46,355 nucleotides of DNA, from contig DARY01000029.1 in the NCBI GenBank assembly GCA_002503545.1, forward strand, positions 248 to 46,602, written 5' to 3'. Source of the DNA: Candidatus Methanomethylophilus sp. UBA78. GTDB lineage: Archaea > Thermoplasmatota > Thermoplasmata > Methanomassiliicoccales > Methanomethylophilaceae. Both the position numbers and the translations under genes were made by a program. The notes under the pieces are model-generated. The model was not told the DNA's origin, did not search any database, and was given only the letters and a program-made list of their open reading frames with translations. The number at the start of each line of letters is the position of its first letter. Position 1 is the first letter of the stretch. Shown one piece after another: positions 18,429 through 27,002 of this stretch.

Positions 18429-19576
18429 ATCCTTCCTCCTTTGATTTTCCTGACGGTATCGGCCAGTATGTCCATGCCCCTGTCGATCTTCTCCTCGCTG
18501 GCCGCATAGGAGAATCTGAGATGCCCTTCGCCGAAGGTGCCGAACGCCGATCCCGGGGTGCATATGAGCCCGGCTTTGACCAGTTCGTTGGCGAGTTCCT
18601 GCGAACTGATGCCGAGGTCGAACGAGGGGAACGCGTAGAAAGCACCCTTCGGGGGGATGATGCTCATGCCCTCGATCTCGTTGATCCTCTTCGATATCAG
18701 GTCGCGCCTCCTCTTGAATGTGGTCCTGGCGTTCTCCAGGTAGGGGTCGATGCCGGGCAGGGCGCCGAGTACCCCGTACATGGCCGGCATGCCGGGACTG
18801 GCACATACATGGTACTGCATCTTGACCAGGGAGTCCATGCAGGCCTCGTTGGCTATCGCGAAGCCGAGACGCCACCCGGTCACGGCCATCATCTTGGAGA
18901 ATCCCCCGACCACGACGGCCCTGTCGAGGTACGGCAGGAACGAGCGGTGCCTTCCCTCGTAGACGAACGACTCGTAGACCTCGTCGGAGAGGATCATCAC
19001 ATCCTTGTCGCGGGCGATGTCGGCCAGCGCCTTGACCGATTCCTCCGACAGGACCCCTCCGGTGGGGTTGGACGGGTTGTTCACCACGATCATCTTCGTC
19101 CTGTCGGTTATCCTGTCCTGGATGTAGTCGATGTCGGGCTGGAAGTCCCCTTCGGTCAGTCTGTACTCGACGGGTTTCCCGCCCGCCAGTTTGGCGTGGG
19201 GGGCGTATATGACGAAGCCGGGGCTGGGGACGAGGACCTCGTCTCCCGGGTCTATGAACGCCTGGGATATCTCCAGCAGAGCGGTGGAACCGCTCGGCGT
19301 GATGATCACGTTGTTCCCCGCGAGTCCCGGCGCGTACGCCGAGAACCTCTCTGCGACGGCGTCCCTCAGTTCGGGGATGCCCGCGGTGGGGGAGTACTTG
19401 TTCTTCCCGCCGACGGCCGCCCTGTTCATGCATTCTATGGCTTCCCTGGGGGGTTCGAGGTCCGGTTCTCCGAGCCCGAGGTTGATGGAGTCCGGTTTGG
19501 CGAGGTCGAACATCTTCCTGATTCCGGACATGGGGATGGCGGCGAGCCTGTCGGACACCTTCATACCATTGGTCAT
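18425..19576 (-). CDS. PLP-dependent aminotransferase, class I/II (aspartate aminotransferase-like)
   Basis: A 383-aa fold-type I aminotransferase. Seen: LGLGEPDLEPP near residue 35, NNPSNPTGG near 170, DEVYESFVYEG near 200, and the PLP-lysine segment GGFSKMMAVTGWRLGF near 235. Family members move amino groups between aspartate, aromatic or other amino acids and 2-oxoglutarate; the exact substrate cannot be told. The frame is open further upstream, but a TATA-like box at 19600-19607 puts the transcript start near the ATG at 19576. First gene of an operon with the 173-aa protein and mvk. Confidence 0.9.
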   Translation of the reverse strand: MTNGMKVSDRLAAIPMSGIRKMFDLAKPDSINLGLGEPDLEPPREAIECMNRAAVGGKNKYSPTAGIPELRDAVAERFSAYAPGLAGNNVIITPSGSTALLEISQAFIDPGDEVLVPSPGFVIYAPHAKLAGGKPVEYRLTEGDFQPDIDYIQDRITDRTKMIVVNNPSNPTGGVLSEESVKALADIARDKDVMILSDEVYESFVYEGRHRSFLPYLDRAVVVGGFSKMMAVTGWRLGFAIANEACMDSLVKMQYHVCASPGMPAMYGVLGALPGIDPYLENARTTFKRRRDLISKRINEIEGMSIIPPKGAFYAFPSFDLGISSQELANELVKAGLICTPGSAFGTFGEGHLRFSYAASEEKIDRGMDILADTVRKIKGGRI

Positions 19577-19599
19577 AGTCCGACAGTATGCGTGGAACC

Positions 19600-19607
19600 T
19601 ATAATAA
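19600..19607 (-). promoter_or_regulatory. TATA-like box of the aminotransferase operon
   Basis: Reads TTATTATA on the minus strand, 24-31 nt before the ATG at 19576. It argues against the longer upstream in-frame starts. Confidence 0.5.
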
Positions 19608-19728
19608 TTTTCAACGGCCGCGGATTCCCCGGATGTTTCAGACGGCGTATTGGCACAGAGGGGGCGGTCCGGCTCCGCGGCCCCCATGCATCCCATGTTT
19701 AATAGACATTGAAGCCATCAAGGGGTTC

Positions 19729-20292
19729 ATGAGACCGGAGCAGACCGATTTCTGCATAATCCTTCTCGTCCTGGGAATCGCCGTTTCGGTGGTCGGTACG
19801 CTCGATTACACCGGGGTGGCCGACACGTTCCTGCCGGGATAGACCGTCTTCGCCGGATATGCATTGATCGCCGCCGGCGTGATCCTGTTCTACAAGGACC
19901 GGAGGGACAACGATTCCGTGATCGAGGATTACGGATACGACGCCTTCCTCACGGAGATGACATCCTCCGTCCCGGACGACGGATACGTCCTGGACCTGAC
20001 GTCCCCCGACGGCAGGGCCCCCGACGCCGACCTGCCGCCCATATGCGACCTCACCGTCGGGAAGGACGATGTGCCAGACAGGGTCTTCTTCGGAACGGAG
20101 ATCGACATAGCCGGGAATCCGGTGGAGGCCGCGCCGCAGGATCCGGCCGCGGAAGGCACCGGGAGGAAGGGAAAGCTGCTCGATCCGGACATCGACATGG
20201 CCGGCGAGGAGATCGGCGGCACGGAGTACTCCGACGGCGGGGAGCCGGACATCGCCGGGGAGCCTTCCGGCAGGGAGAGGATAGGACCATGA
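19729..20292 (+). CDS. Two-TM membrane protein with in-frame TAG (candidate pyrrolysine codon)
   Basis: The frame from ATG 19729 to TGA 20292 (187 aa) is interrupted only by TAG at 19840-19842, codon 38. Before it lies a first membrane helix (FCIILLVLGIAVSVVGTL). Directly after it lies a second (TVFAGYALIAAGVILFYK), then a long acidic tail rich in Asp, Gly and Pro. TAG thus falls in the short loop between the two helices. Without readthrough the first piece is a 37-aa single-helix peptide, and the second has no ATG before its helix. The gene overlaps the following HD hydrolase by ATGA. Function unknown; the readthrough is inferred. Confidence 0.6.
19840..19842 (+). other. In-frame TAG codon (codon 38)
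   Basis: The same frame continues for 149 sense codons after the TAG. A perfect 6-bp inverted repeat (CGCCGG at 19851-19856, CCGGCG at 19874-19879) lies just downstream. Confidence 0.55.
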
Positions 20293-21440
20293 AGGACAGG
20301 GCGCTGAACGCCAACATGCTGTATTATCTGTTCGATTCCGCGAACATGCACCGGTGGAACGACCATCTCCGCACCCTCGACCTGACGGAGATGGACAAGC
20401 AGGCCCACAAGGCCGCCATCGCCTGGATCCTCGGGAAATGCGAGGAGGATGCCGGTGCGGACCTGGACTGGCACATGCTGATCGAGCACAACCTCTTCTC
20501 GTTCATACAGAGGGTGGCGCTCACCGACCTCAAGCCGCAGATATTCCACAGGATAGAGGAGGAGAAGTCGGAGGACGTCAGCAGATACGTCCTCTGCGAG
20601 TTCGACCGCAACGTCCCGCACACCGACGCCGGGTTCAGGGAAAGGCTCGAGGAGTACCTGTTCTCCGACAAGTCCTCCCGGGAGGACGACGTGGTCCGGG
20701 CCGCGCATTACCTCGCCACGAAATGGGAGTTCGACACCATATACGACGTCAACAGGTCGGTCTACGGCATAGAGGACACCAAGGCCGAGATCGGCGAGCA
20801 GATCGGACAGCATTCCGACCTGGCCGGCGTCAGGGAGATCATGGCGGGGGGTTCCGACCTGGAGAAGTTTATCGACATCATAGGGCAGCTGAGGTTCCAG
20901 CAGAGGTGGGCGAGGACCCCGAGGATACCCAAGACGACCGTGCTGGGTCATTCGCTCCTGGTGGCGGACATGGTCTACCTCAACGACTGCGACGCGGGGA
21001 TCGGGGACGGGCAGGCGTACAACGACTTCTACACCGCGCTGTTCCACGACCTCCCGGAGGTCCTGACGAAGGACGTCATAACGCCGGTCAAGACATCCGT
21101 GTCCGGTCTCCCCGACCTTCTGGAGGGGATAGAGCACGAGATGATGGAGAGGAGGATAATGCCCCTGATACCTGCTGGATGGCAGGAGGAGCTCAGGTTC
21201 ATGACCTACGAACCGTTCTCCGACACCGAGGTCCCGAAGAGGAACGGCAAGGAGGTGAAGGCGTGCGATTGGATGGCCGCCTGGATGGAGGCGCATATCT
21301 CGATACGCTACGGCGTGTCCTCCAAGGCCCTCAGGGACGGCAAGGTCGACATAGGCAGGAAGCTCACCGCGGTCGGCGGCTACGGCGAGACCATAGGCGC
21401 CTTCGACATAATCGCCGATTTCGAGAGGATGGAGATCTGA
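20289..21440 (+). CDS. HD-domain hydrolase (YfbR-like)
   Basis: A 383-aa protein with at least one HD metal-dependent phosphohydrolase domain in the C-terminal half: GHSLLVADMVYL gives the first His, FHDLPEVLTKDVITPVK the HD pair, and CDWMAAWMEA a likely last Asp. The N-terminal half also has a dispersed His/Asp pattern and may be a second, diverged copy. Relatives of the YfbR type are 5'-deoxynucleotidases; the actual substrate is not visible. Its ATG overlaps the stop of the TAG-containing membrane protein. Confidence 0.75.
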   Translation: MKDRALNANMLYYLFDSANMHRWNDHLRTLDLTEMDKQAHKAAIAWILGKCEEDAGADLDWHMLIEHNLFSFIQRVALTDLKPQIFHRIEEEKSEDVSRYVLCEFDRNVPHTDAGFRERLEEYLFSDKSSREDDVVRAAHYLATKWEFDTIYDVNRSVYGIEDTKAEIGEQIGQHSDLAGVREIMAGGSDLEKFIDIIGQLRFQQRWARTPRIPKTTVLGHSLLVADMVYLNDCDAGIGDGQAYNDFYTALFHDLPEVLTKDVITPVKTSVSGLPDLLEGIEHEMMERRIMPLIPAGWQEELRFMTYEPFSDTEVPKRNGKEVKACDWMAAWMEAHISIRYGVSSKALRDGKVDIGRKLTAVGGYGETIGAFDIIADFERMEI

Positions 21441-21485
21441 TCCCGGGGATAAACGCAATATCCATGGACGGTATCGCCCGGTCCG

Positions 21486-22520
21486 ATGTGGAAGATAGGC
21501 GGTATCTCCGTAGACGGGCGCGTGGTCCTGGGACCCATGTCCGGGTTCACCTCGGAGAGCTACCGCGATTTCATGAAACCGTTCGGCGTGGCCGTCTCCG
21601 TCACCGAGATGACGTCAGACATGGGAGTCATACACGGCATCAGGAGGACGGTGCCGTACATCGCGTTCGGGGACAACCATCCGACCGGGGTGCAGCTGTT
21701 CGGCAATGACCCAGACAATCTGGCGGAGGCGGCTTCGCGCGCCCTGGAGATCAACCCGGGCATCGATTTCTTCGACATTAACATGGGCTGTCCGGTGGCC
21801 AAGGTGGTCCGCAACGGTTCCGGTTCCGCCCTCATGAAGGATCCGGCGAAGTGCGGGGAGATCGTGCGCCGCGTCAAGGCGGCGGCCGGTGTGCCGGTGA
21901 CGGCGAAGATACGTCTCGGGTGGAGCGCCTCCTCCATGAACTTCAGACAGGTGATCGACGAGCTGACGGCGGCGGGTGCGGACGCCATCGCCCTGCACGT
22001 CCGCACCAGGGAGGAGCGCTATGCCGGCACGCCGCATTACGACCTCGCCGAGGGGCTGCGCTCGGAGATGTCCGTCCCGCTGATCATATCGGGCAACATC
22101 TACTCCGCGGACGACGCGGCCGCCGCCGTCCGCATAACCGGGGCGGACGCCGTGATGGTGGCGCGCGGAGGCGTGGGGAACCCCTTCCTGGTGACCCAGA
22201 TAGACCGCCTCTTCAGGACCGGGGAGGTCCTCCCCAACCCGACGGTGTCCCAGCAGGTCGATTGGTGCCTCAGGTTCGCCGACATGCTGATCGCGGAGAA
22301 GGGGGAGGACGCCGCCTTCAGGAAGCTGAGGAGCTACGCCCCCAGGTTCATCGCCGGATGCTACCGGTGCAGGGGGTACCGCAACAGGCTCTCCGAGGAG
22401 ATCGTCGACCGCGGCAGCCTCGTATCCATAATGGAGGAGATACGCGGCAGGATGGGTTCCGAGCGCATATGCGCGGACGGCCGCGCGGAGCGCCCGGAAC
22501 CATATGTGCCAGAGGAGTGA
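21486..22520 (+). CDS. tRNA-dihydrouridine synthase (Dus family)
   Basis: A 344-aa FMN-dependent enzyme reducing uridines to dihydrouridine in tRNA. The TIM-barrel beginning LGPMSGFTSESYR, the catalytic-cysteine motif INMGCPVAKVVRNGSGSALM near residue 100, KIRLGW, and the phosphate-binding segments ISGNIYS and VMVARGG are all present and in order. A C-terminal helical domain carries the extra Cys pair GCYRCRGYRN. It lies 45 nt after the HD gene and converges with serS. Confidence 0.92.
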   Translation: MWKIGGISVDGRVVLGPMSGFTSESYRDFMKPFGVAVSVTEMTSDMGVIHGIRRTVPYIAFGDNHPTGVQLFGNDPDNLAEAASRALEINPGIDFFDINMGCPVAKVVRNGSGSALMKDPAKCGEIVRRVKAAAGVPVTAKIRLGWSASSMNFRQVIDELTAAGADAIALHVRTREERYAGTPHYDLAEGLRSEMSVPLIISGNIYSADDAAAAVRITGADAVMVARGGVGNPFLVTQIDRLFRTGEVLPNPTVSQQVDWCLRFADMLIAEKGEDAAFRKLRSYAPRFIAGCYRCRGYRNRLSEEIVDRGSLVSIMEEIRGRMGSERICADGRAERPEPYVPEE

Positions 22521-22534
22521 ATCCTCCGGCTTTC

Positions 22535-23824
22535 TCAGAAGGTTTTCCTGGTCTCGGGGGGAACGATCCTCTCCTGTCCGCCCATGTAGGGTCTCAGGAC
22601 CTCGGGAATCGTGACGGACCCGTCGGCGTTCTGGTAGTTCTCCAGGACCGCGACCATCGTCCTCGGCAGCGCCAGTCCGGAGCCGTTGAGGGTGTGCACG
22701 AACTCGCTCTTGAGGTGCGGTTCGGGCCTGTACTTTATCATGGCCCGCCTGGCCTGGAAGTCGAGGTCGTTGGAGCAGGACGAGCATTCCAGGTATCTGT
22801 TCTCCCCGGGGGCCCATACCTCGAGGTCGTAGCATTTCGCGCAGGAGAAGCTCTGGTCGCCGGTGCACAGGAGGAGCACATGGTACGGAAGACCCAGCAG
22901 CTGCAGGAGCTCCTCCGCGTGGCCTCTCATCTCCTCGAGCGCGTCCCAGGATTTCGAAGGCTCCTCGAACCTGACCATCTCGACCTTGTTGAACTCGTGG
23001 ACGCGGATGATGCCGGCGGTGTCGGCGTGCTTCCCGACCTCCCTCCTGAAGGAGGGCAGGTACGCGGTCAGCTTCACCGGCAGGTCCTCCCTGGTGAGTA
23101 TGTCGCCCTGGAGGAGGTTGGTCACCGGGACCTCGGCCGTGGGGTTCAGCCACAGGTCGTCCTTCTCCAGATGGTACATGTCGTCCTTGAGGTTGGGGTA
23201 CTGCCCGGTGCCGGTGACGGCCGCGGTGTTCACCACGATGGGGGTGAAGACCTCCTTGTACCCCTGTTTCCTGTGCATGTCGAGGAAGAAGCATATGAGC
23301 GCCCTCTCGAGCCTGGCCCCGTCGCCCTTCAGACAGTAGAACCCGGAGCCGGCGATCTTGGTCGCCCTCTCGAAGTCCACCATGTCGAGGTCGAGCATGA
23401 GCTGGGAGTGGTTCTTGGGTTCGAAGTCGAACTTCCTCCTCTCGCCCCATACCTTGACCTCTACGTTCTCGGTGTCGTCCTTCCCCACTGGGACGTCGTC
23501 GGCGGGTATGTTGGGTATGTTGAGGAGGTTGTCCTTTCTGATGGCCTCGAGCTCGGCCATCCTGGCATCGTTGGCCGCGATGAGGTCCCCGACGCCGCGC
23601 ATCTCCTTGATCTTGGCGTCCTTCTCCGGCCCCTTGGGCATCTTGCCGATCTCCAGGGACACAGCGTTCCTGGTCTTCCTGAGCTGGTTGTTCTCGTTGG
23701 TGAGCTTCCTCCACTCGCCGTCCGCCTCCAGGAGCGCATCGAGCCTCTCGGTGGTCTTGTTCCTCTTTATCAGCATCTCCCTGATCTTCTCGGGGGCTGC
23801 CCTGATAACGTCGATGTCCAACAT
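22535..23824 (-). CDS. serS: Seryl-tRNA synthetase
   Basis: Class II synthetase of the common (not the rare methanogen) type, 429 aa. An N-terminal coiled-coil arm of about 100 residues binds the long variable arm of tRNA-Ser. Motif 2 is in PSFRREVGKHADTAGIIRVHEFNKVE, and motif 3 is in the GSGLALPRTMVAVLENYQ segment. It is the last gene of a minus-strand operon with an RNase P protein and a YhbY-like protein, 12 nt after the latter. Confidence 0.96.
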   Translation of the reverse strand: MLDIDVIRAAPEKIREMLIKRNKTTERLDALLEADGEWRKLTNENNQLRKTRNAVSLEIGKMPKGPEKDAKIKEMRGVGDLIAANDARMAELEAIRKDNLLNIPNIPADDVPVGKDDTENVEVKVWGERRKFDFEPKNHSQLMLDLDMVDFERATKIAGSGFYCLKGDGARLERALICFFLDMHRKQGYKEVFTPIVVNTAAVTGTGQYPNLKDDMYHLEKDDLWLNPTAEVPVTNLLQGDILTREDLPVKLTAYLPSFRREVGKHADTAGIIRVHEFNKVEMVRFEEPSKSWDALEEMRGHAEELLQLLGLPYHVLLLCTGDQSFSCAKCYDLEVWAPGENRYLECSSCSNDLDFQARRAMIKYRPEPHLKSEFVHTLNGSGLALPRTMVAVLENYQNADGSVTIPEVLRPYMGGQERIVPPETRKTF

Positions 23825-23836
23825 CTAGAATCATCC

Positions 23837-24133
23837 TCAATCGAATTTCTTCTGGCACAGCGATTCCCAGGTCCTCCTGTCGGTCAGGAGGATGACGCCT
23901 CCGCGCACATCCACCGCGACGGAGTCCGTGGCCGCCGTTATCTCCCCGGCGACGTCCCCCGCATCCGAATCGGAGTTGTTCAGGACCTTGACCTTGATCA
24001 GGCGTCTCTTCTTCAGTTGCTCAACGATCTCGTTGTTGAGGCTTTCGGTCACGCCGTCCTTTCCCACACGGACGGTAGCGTCGATATCCTTGGCGCGTCT
24101 AAGCAGCTCCTTCTTCGCTTCCCTCTCGGTCAT
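23837..24133 (-). CDS. YhbY/CRM-domain RNA-binding protein
   Basis: A 98-aa protein formed entirely of a CRM domain, an RNA-binding fold linked to pre-ribosome maturation. The family pattern is visible: TVRVGKDGVTESLNNEIVEQLKKRRLIKVKVLNN, then a second half ending with GGVILLTDRRTWE. Its start overlaps the end of the upstream RNase P protein gene by 35 nt, and serS follows after 12 nt. The context (tRNA processing and charging) agrees with an RNA role. Confidence 0.88.
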   Translation of the reverse strand: MTEREAKKELLRRAKDIDATVRVGKDGVTESLNNEIVEQLKKRRLIKVKVLNNSDSDAGDVAGEITAATDSVAVDVRGGVILLTDRRTWESLCQKKFD

Positions 24134-24488
24134 CAGTATCCCTTTCCATTTCGGCAGGATTCCCCTGTCTGGGTCTTCTCTGCTCCTTCAGATACGGCAT
24201 ACGCCAGACCGTACCGCACCTCCGGCATTCGGAGACGATCTTGTGCCCGGTCAGCCTTACCGTGCAGTTGGATCCGGGGATGAGCGGCAGGAGGCAGCCC
24301 CCGCAGAACCTGAATTCCCGGGGCATGTCCATCTGCGCCTTCCCGCAGATGGCGCGGGCGAGTCCGACGTAGCGTATCGCACGGTCCTCCCTCCCCTGCC
24401 CCGCCGCCTCCTGGGACAGCTCCAACAGGATGCGGACGCGCTGTGCGCCGATGCCCTTGACGGCAGAGCGGGTAGGGTGCTTGGCCAT
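24099..24488 (-). CDS. rnp4: RNase P protein component 4 (Rpp21/Rpr2 family)
   Basis: A 129-aa zinc-ribbon subunit of archaeal RNase P, which trims the 5' end of pre-tRNAs. The metal ligands are in FRFCGGCLLPL and SECRRCGTVWR, with the usual helical N-terminal half. The ATG at 24488 is used because an in-frame ATG at 24518 lies inside a TATA-like box. The gene ends with TAG at 24101-24099, the only gene here that appears to end in TAG. Reading through would add 25 very basic residues in another frame of the overlapping YhbY gene, so ordinary termination is more likely. Confidence 0.88.
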   Translation of the reverse strand: MAKHPTRSAVKGIGAQRVRILLELSQEAAGQGREDRAIRYVGLARAICGKAQMDMPREFRFCGGCLLPLIPGSNCTVRLTGHKIVSECRRCGTVWRMPYLKEQRRPRQGNPAEMERDTDDREGSEEGAA

Positions 24489-24516
24489 GCTGATCGGCAC
24501 TCCAACCGCAGGACTC

Positions 24517-24524
24517 ATATAAAA
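24517..24524 (-). promoter_or_regulatory. TATA-like box of the RNase P-YhbY-serS operon
   Basis: Reads TTTTATAT on the minus strand, 29-36 nt before the ATG at 24488, and excludes the longer start at 24518. Confidence 0.5.
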
Positions 24525-24639
24525 CTGATGTGCCGGCCCCCTCTTAATATATGCGATATATAAGGGAAGAGATGCTTCCGAACGTAACCCTTATATTGTT
24601 TGTGCATATCGGAACCAATAGTCAATCCCTACCAAGGGG

Positions 24640-24647
24640 TTAAATAG
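24640..24647 (+). promoter_or_regulatory. TATA-like box of rpl10e
   Basis: TTAAATAG about 45-50 nt before the ATG at 24692. Two other AT-rich boxes (near 24556 and 24590) could serve as alternatives. The transcript would include the AGGTGG ribosome-binding site. Confidence 0.4.
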
Positions 24648-24691
24648 ACATTGGAGATTGACGCTCCATTTAACAATCACAGGTGGCATCA

Positions 24692-25213
24692 ATGGTAAGA
24701 AAGCCAGCATCGATGTATAGAAGGATCACGGGAATGGCCTACACTCGCCGCGAGTACATGGGCGGAGTCCCGGCGGTCAGGATCAGCCAGTTCGACATGG
24801 GGAACCTCCAGAAGGAGGACGAGTTCCCCGTCAAGCTCACCCTCAGGGTAAAAGCACGCGTCCAGATCAGGCACACCGCCCTCGAGGCGGGACGTATCGC
24901 CGCCAACAGGGTGCTCACCAAGGTCGGCTCCACCGAGTACCACTTCAAGGTAAGGGTCTACCCCCACGTCGTACTCCGCGAGAACAAGCTCGCGACCGGC
25001 GCAGGAGCGGACCGTGTGTCGAGCGGAATGCGCCGCGCATTCGGTAAGACCGTCGGAACCGCCGCCAGGGTCGAGGGCGGTCAGGCCATCTACACCGTCT
25101 ACGTCAGCGCCGAAAAGGTTAACCAGGCCAAGGACGCTCTCTGGAGGGCATCCATGAAGATCCCCTCCACCTGCTACATAGACGTCGAGAAGGGTCAGGA
25201 ATACATCCACTGA
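24692..25213 (+). CDS. rpl10e: 50S ribosomal protein L10e (L16 family)
   Basis: Large-subunit protein placed near the A-site tRNA, 173 aa as usual. It begins MVRKPASMYRRITGMAYTRR, with LRVKARVQIRHTALEAGRIAANR in the middle and the family's MRRAFGKTVGTAARVEGGQ later. The ATG at 24692 is preferred over a GTG nine bases earlier because that GTG is part of the ribosome-binding site. Its last base overlaps the ATG of dph2. Confidence 0.97.
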   Translation: MVRKPASMYRRITGMAYTRREYMGGVPAVRISQFDMGNLQKEDEFPVKLTLRVKARVQIRHTALEAGRIAANRVLTKVGSTEYHFKVRVYPHVVLRENKLATGAGADRVSSGMRRAFGKTVGTAARVEGGQAIYTVYVSAEKVNQAKDALWRASMKIPSTCYIDVEKGQEYIH

Positions 25214-26196
25214 TGCAGTTCGATCTCCGGATTGAAGACATCGAAAGCTGGATCCGCGGCAGGGGGTTCACCTCTGTCGCCCTCCAGCTTCCGGAAGGGC
25301 TCAAGGTCCGCGCCGTGGAGCTCTCCGACCGCATTTTCAAAGATACAGGCGCGACAGCCGTTATTCTGGGTTATCCGTGTTACGGGGCCTGTGATGTTTT
25401 CACCGATTACAAGAGGTACGCCCAGGGATTGGTCCATTTCGGGCACTCCCCGATACCCGCGCTCCCGCAGGACCCGGACGTCATGTACGTGGAGGCGCGT
25501 GCCGACGTCGACGTGGACGACGCCGTGAGGAAGGCCGCCGCCGGGCTTCCCGGCAGGATCGGACTCCTCGCCTCCGTGCAGTACGTCGGACTCATCCCCA
25601 GGGTCAGGGAGGTACTCGAGTCCGAAGGCAAGACGGTCTTCGTGGGCAGGGGCGATTCCCGCATATGCTATCCCGGGCAGGTCCTCGGGTGCAACTGCTC
25701 CGCCGCCACCGCGGTACGCGACGACGTCGACTGCTACCTCTTCCTGGGGGAGGGGGACTTCCATCCGCTTGCCGCCGCCTTCGGGGTCGACAAGAAGCTG
25801 GCGGTCCTGAACCCGGTCACCGGCGAGACGAGGAGCGTGGACGACGTCAGGGACAGGATTCTCAGGAGGAGGTTCGCCGCCATAGAGACGGCCAGGCCCG
25901 CCGTCAGATACCTCGTCATACTCTGCGGGAAGGTGGGTCAGTATCGTCCGGCCGAGGCCGAGAGGATATCGGGGCTCCTGCGCGAGGCCGGCAAGGAGGT
26001 GTTCACCCTGCTGACGGACGAGGTGTCGCCCCAGGTGCTGCTGCCGTTCAAGGTCGACGCCTACGTCAACACAGCATGTCCCAGGATAGCCATGGACGAC
26101 TCCGTCAGGTACGCCCGTCCGATGCTCACGATCCCGGAGGCTGAGATCGTCCTGGGGAAGAGGACGTGGGACGAATACGTCTTCGACGCCATCTGA
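25213..26196 (+). CDS. dph2: Diphthamide biosynthesis protein Dph2
   Basis: A non-canonical radical SAM enzyme that starts diphthamide synthesis by attaching the 3-amino-3-carboxypropyl group to a histidine of elongation factor 2. The three dispersed cluster cysteines of the family are seen in YPCYGACDV (about residue 58), in the PGQVLGCNCS region (about 160) and in NTACPRIAMDD (about 285). The length of 327 aa is normal. It overlaps rpl10e by one base, a fitting operon since both act in translation. Confidence 0.95.
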   Translation: MQFDLRIEDIESWIRGRGFTSVALQLPEGLKVRAVELSDRIFKDTGATAVILGYPCYGACDVFTDYKRYAQGLVHFGHSPIPALPQDPDVMYVEARADVDVDDAVRKAAAGLPGRIGLLASVQYVGLIPRVREVLESEGKTVFVGRGDSRICYPGQVLGCNCSAATAVRDDVDCYLFLGEGDFHPLAAAFGVDKKLAVLNPVTGETRSVDDVRDRILRRRFAAIETARPAVRYLVILCGKVGQYRPAEAERISGLLREAGKEVFTLLTDEVSPQVLLPFKVDAYVNTACPRIAMDDSVRYARPMLTIPEAEIVLGKRTWDEYVFDAI

Positions 26197-26220
26197 TGCT
26201 TCCGGGCGTCGCATTCATAA

Positions 26221-26229
26221 TTTTAAATA
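26221..26229 (+). promoter_or_regulatory. TATA-like box of the mtxX-que operon
   Basis: TTTTAAATA, 24-32 nt before the ATG at 26253, consistent with a leaderless mRNA. Confidence 0.55.
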
Positions 26230-26252
26230 CAGTGAAACAATGAGTTGTACTC

Positions 26253-27002
26253 ATGGTAACATATGATGAATTTATGGGAGGCAAACTTCCCGACGTGAAA
26301 GTGGGGATCGGGCGCGCTCCCGATTCTAAATTCGTCGAGACCAGCGTACGCGTCTTGAACAATCCGAACGTCATCATATACAGCGACCCGCAGAAGCTGG
26401 CCGAGGACCTCGGCAGCGGGGTCATCGACGCCGCCGTCCGCGGGGACATGTCCTCCGCGAAACTCCTGCCCCTGATCAAGAAGGCTGTCGGGGTGGACGA
26501 CCTCCAGAGGGCTGTCCTCATGAAGTACAGGGGGAACGTGTTCATGCTGGCCCCCGTCGGTATAGACGAGGGCTGGACCGTGGACGACAAGGTCCAGATG
26601 GCGGAGAAGGGCGCCACCCTCCTGGAGAAGATCGGCTTCTCCAGCCAGAAGATCGCCGTGATGTCGGGCGGCAGGAGCGACGACATCGGAAGGAACGACC
26701 TGGTGGACAAGACGATCACGGACGCCATCGAGGTGGTCAGGCAGCTCAAGAAGAAGGGTTACGATGCCTACCATGCGCAGATCCTCATCGAGACCGCGGT
26801 GGACGACGCCGACGTGATCATCGCACCCCATGGGATCGCAGGTAACATAATCTTCAGGACCATGCACTTCCTGGGCAACGAGGTCGCAATGGGCGCCCCG
26901 GCCCTCAACGGGGACAAGGTCTTCGTCGACACCTCGAGGATGAAGACCGACTTCACGGACTCGATCGTGCTCGCCATGAAGCTCGCGGGGATGAAGAAAT
27001 GA
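26253..27002 (+). CDS. mtxX: Methanogenesis marker protein 4 (MtxX)
   Basis: A 249-aa member of the MtxX/Mmp4 family, found in methanogens and sometimes called a putative methyltransferase; its biochemical role is not established. Recognised from VKVGIGRAPDSKFVETS, DAAVRGDMSSAKLLP, VMSGGRSDDIGRN and IAPHGIAGNIIFRTMHFLG, a phosphotransacetylase-like scaffold. It is the first gene of a tightly overlapping operon with queD, queC and queE (ATGA junction at 26999-27002), a link to deazaguanine synthesis that is not obviously explained. Confidence 0.88.
   Translation: MVTYDEFMGGKLPDVKVGIGRAPDSKFVETSVRVLNNPNVIIYSDPQKLAEDLGSGVIDAAVRGDMSSAKLLPLIKKAVGVDDLQRAVLMKYRGNVFMLAPVGIDEGWTVDDKVQMAEKGATLLEKIGFSSQKIAVMSGGRSDDIGRNDLVDKTITDAIEVVRQLKKKGYDAYHAQILIETAVDDADVIIAPHGIAGNIIFRTMHFLGNEVAMGAPALNGDKVFVDTSRMKTDFTDSIVLAMKLAGMKK

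Noticed and set aside
24024..24101. TAG at the end of the RNase P Rpp21 gene as a fourth pyrrolysine codon
   Set aside because: Readthrough adds only 25 strongly basic residues from another frame of the overlapping YhbY gene, with codon use unlike the rest. The protein already has its full domain.
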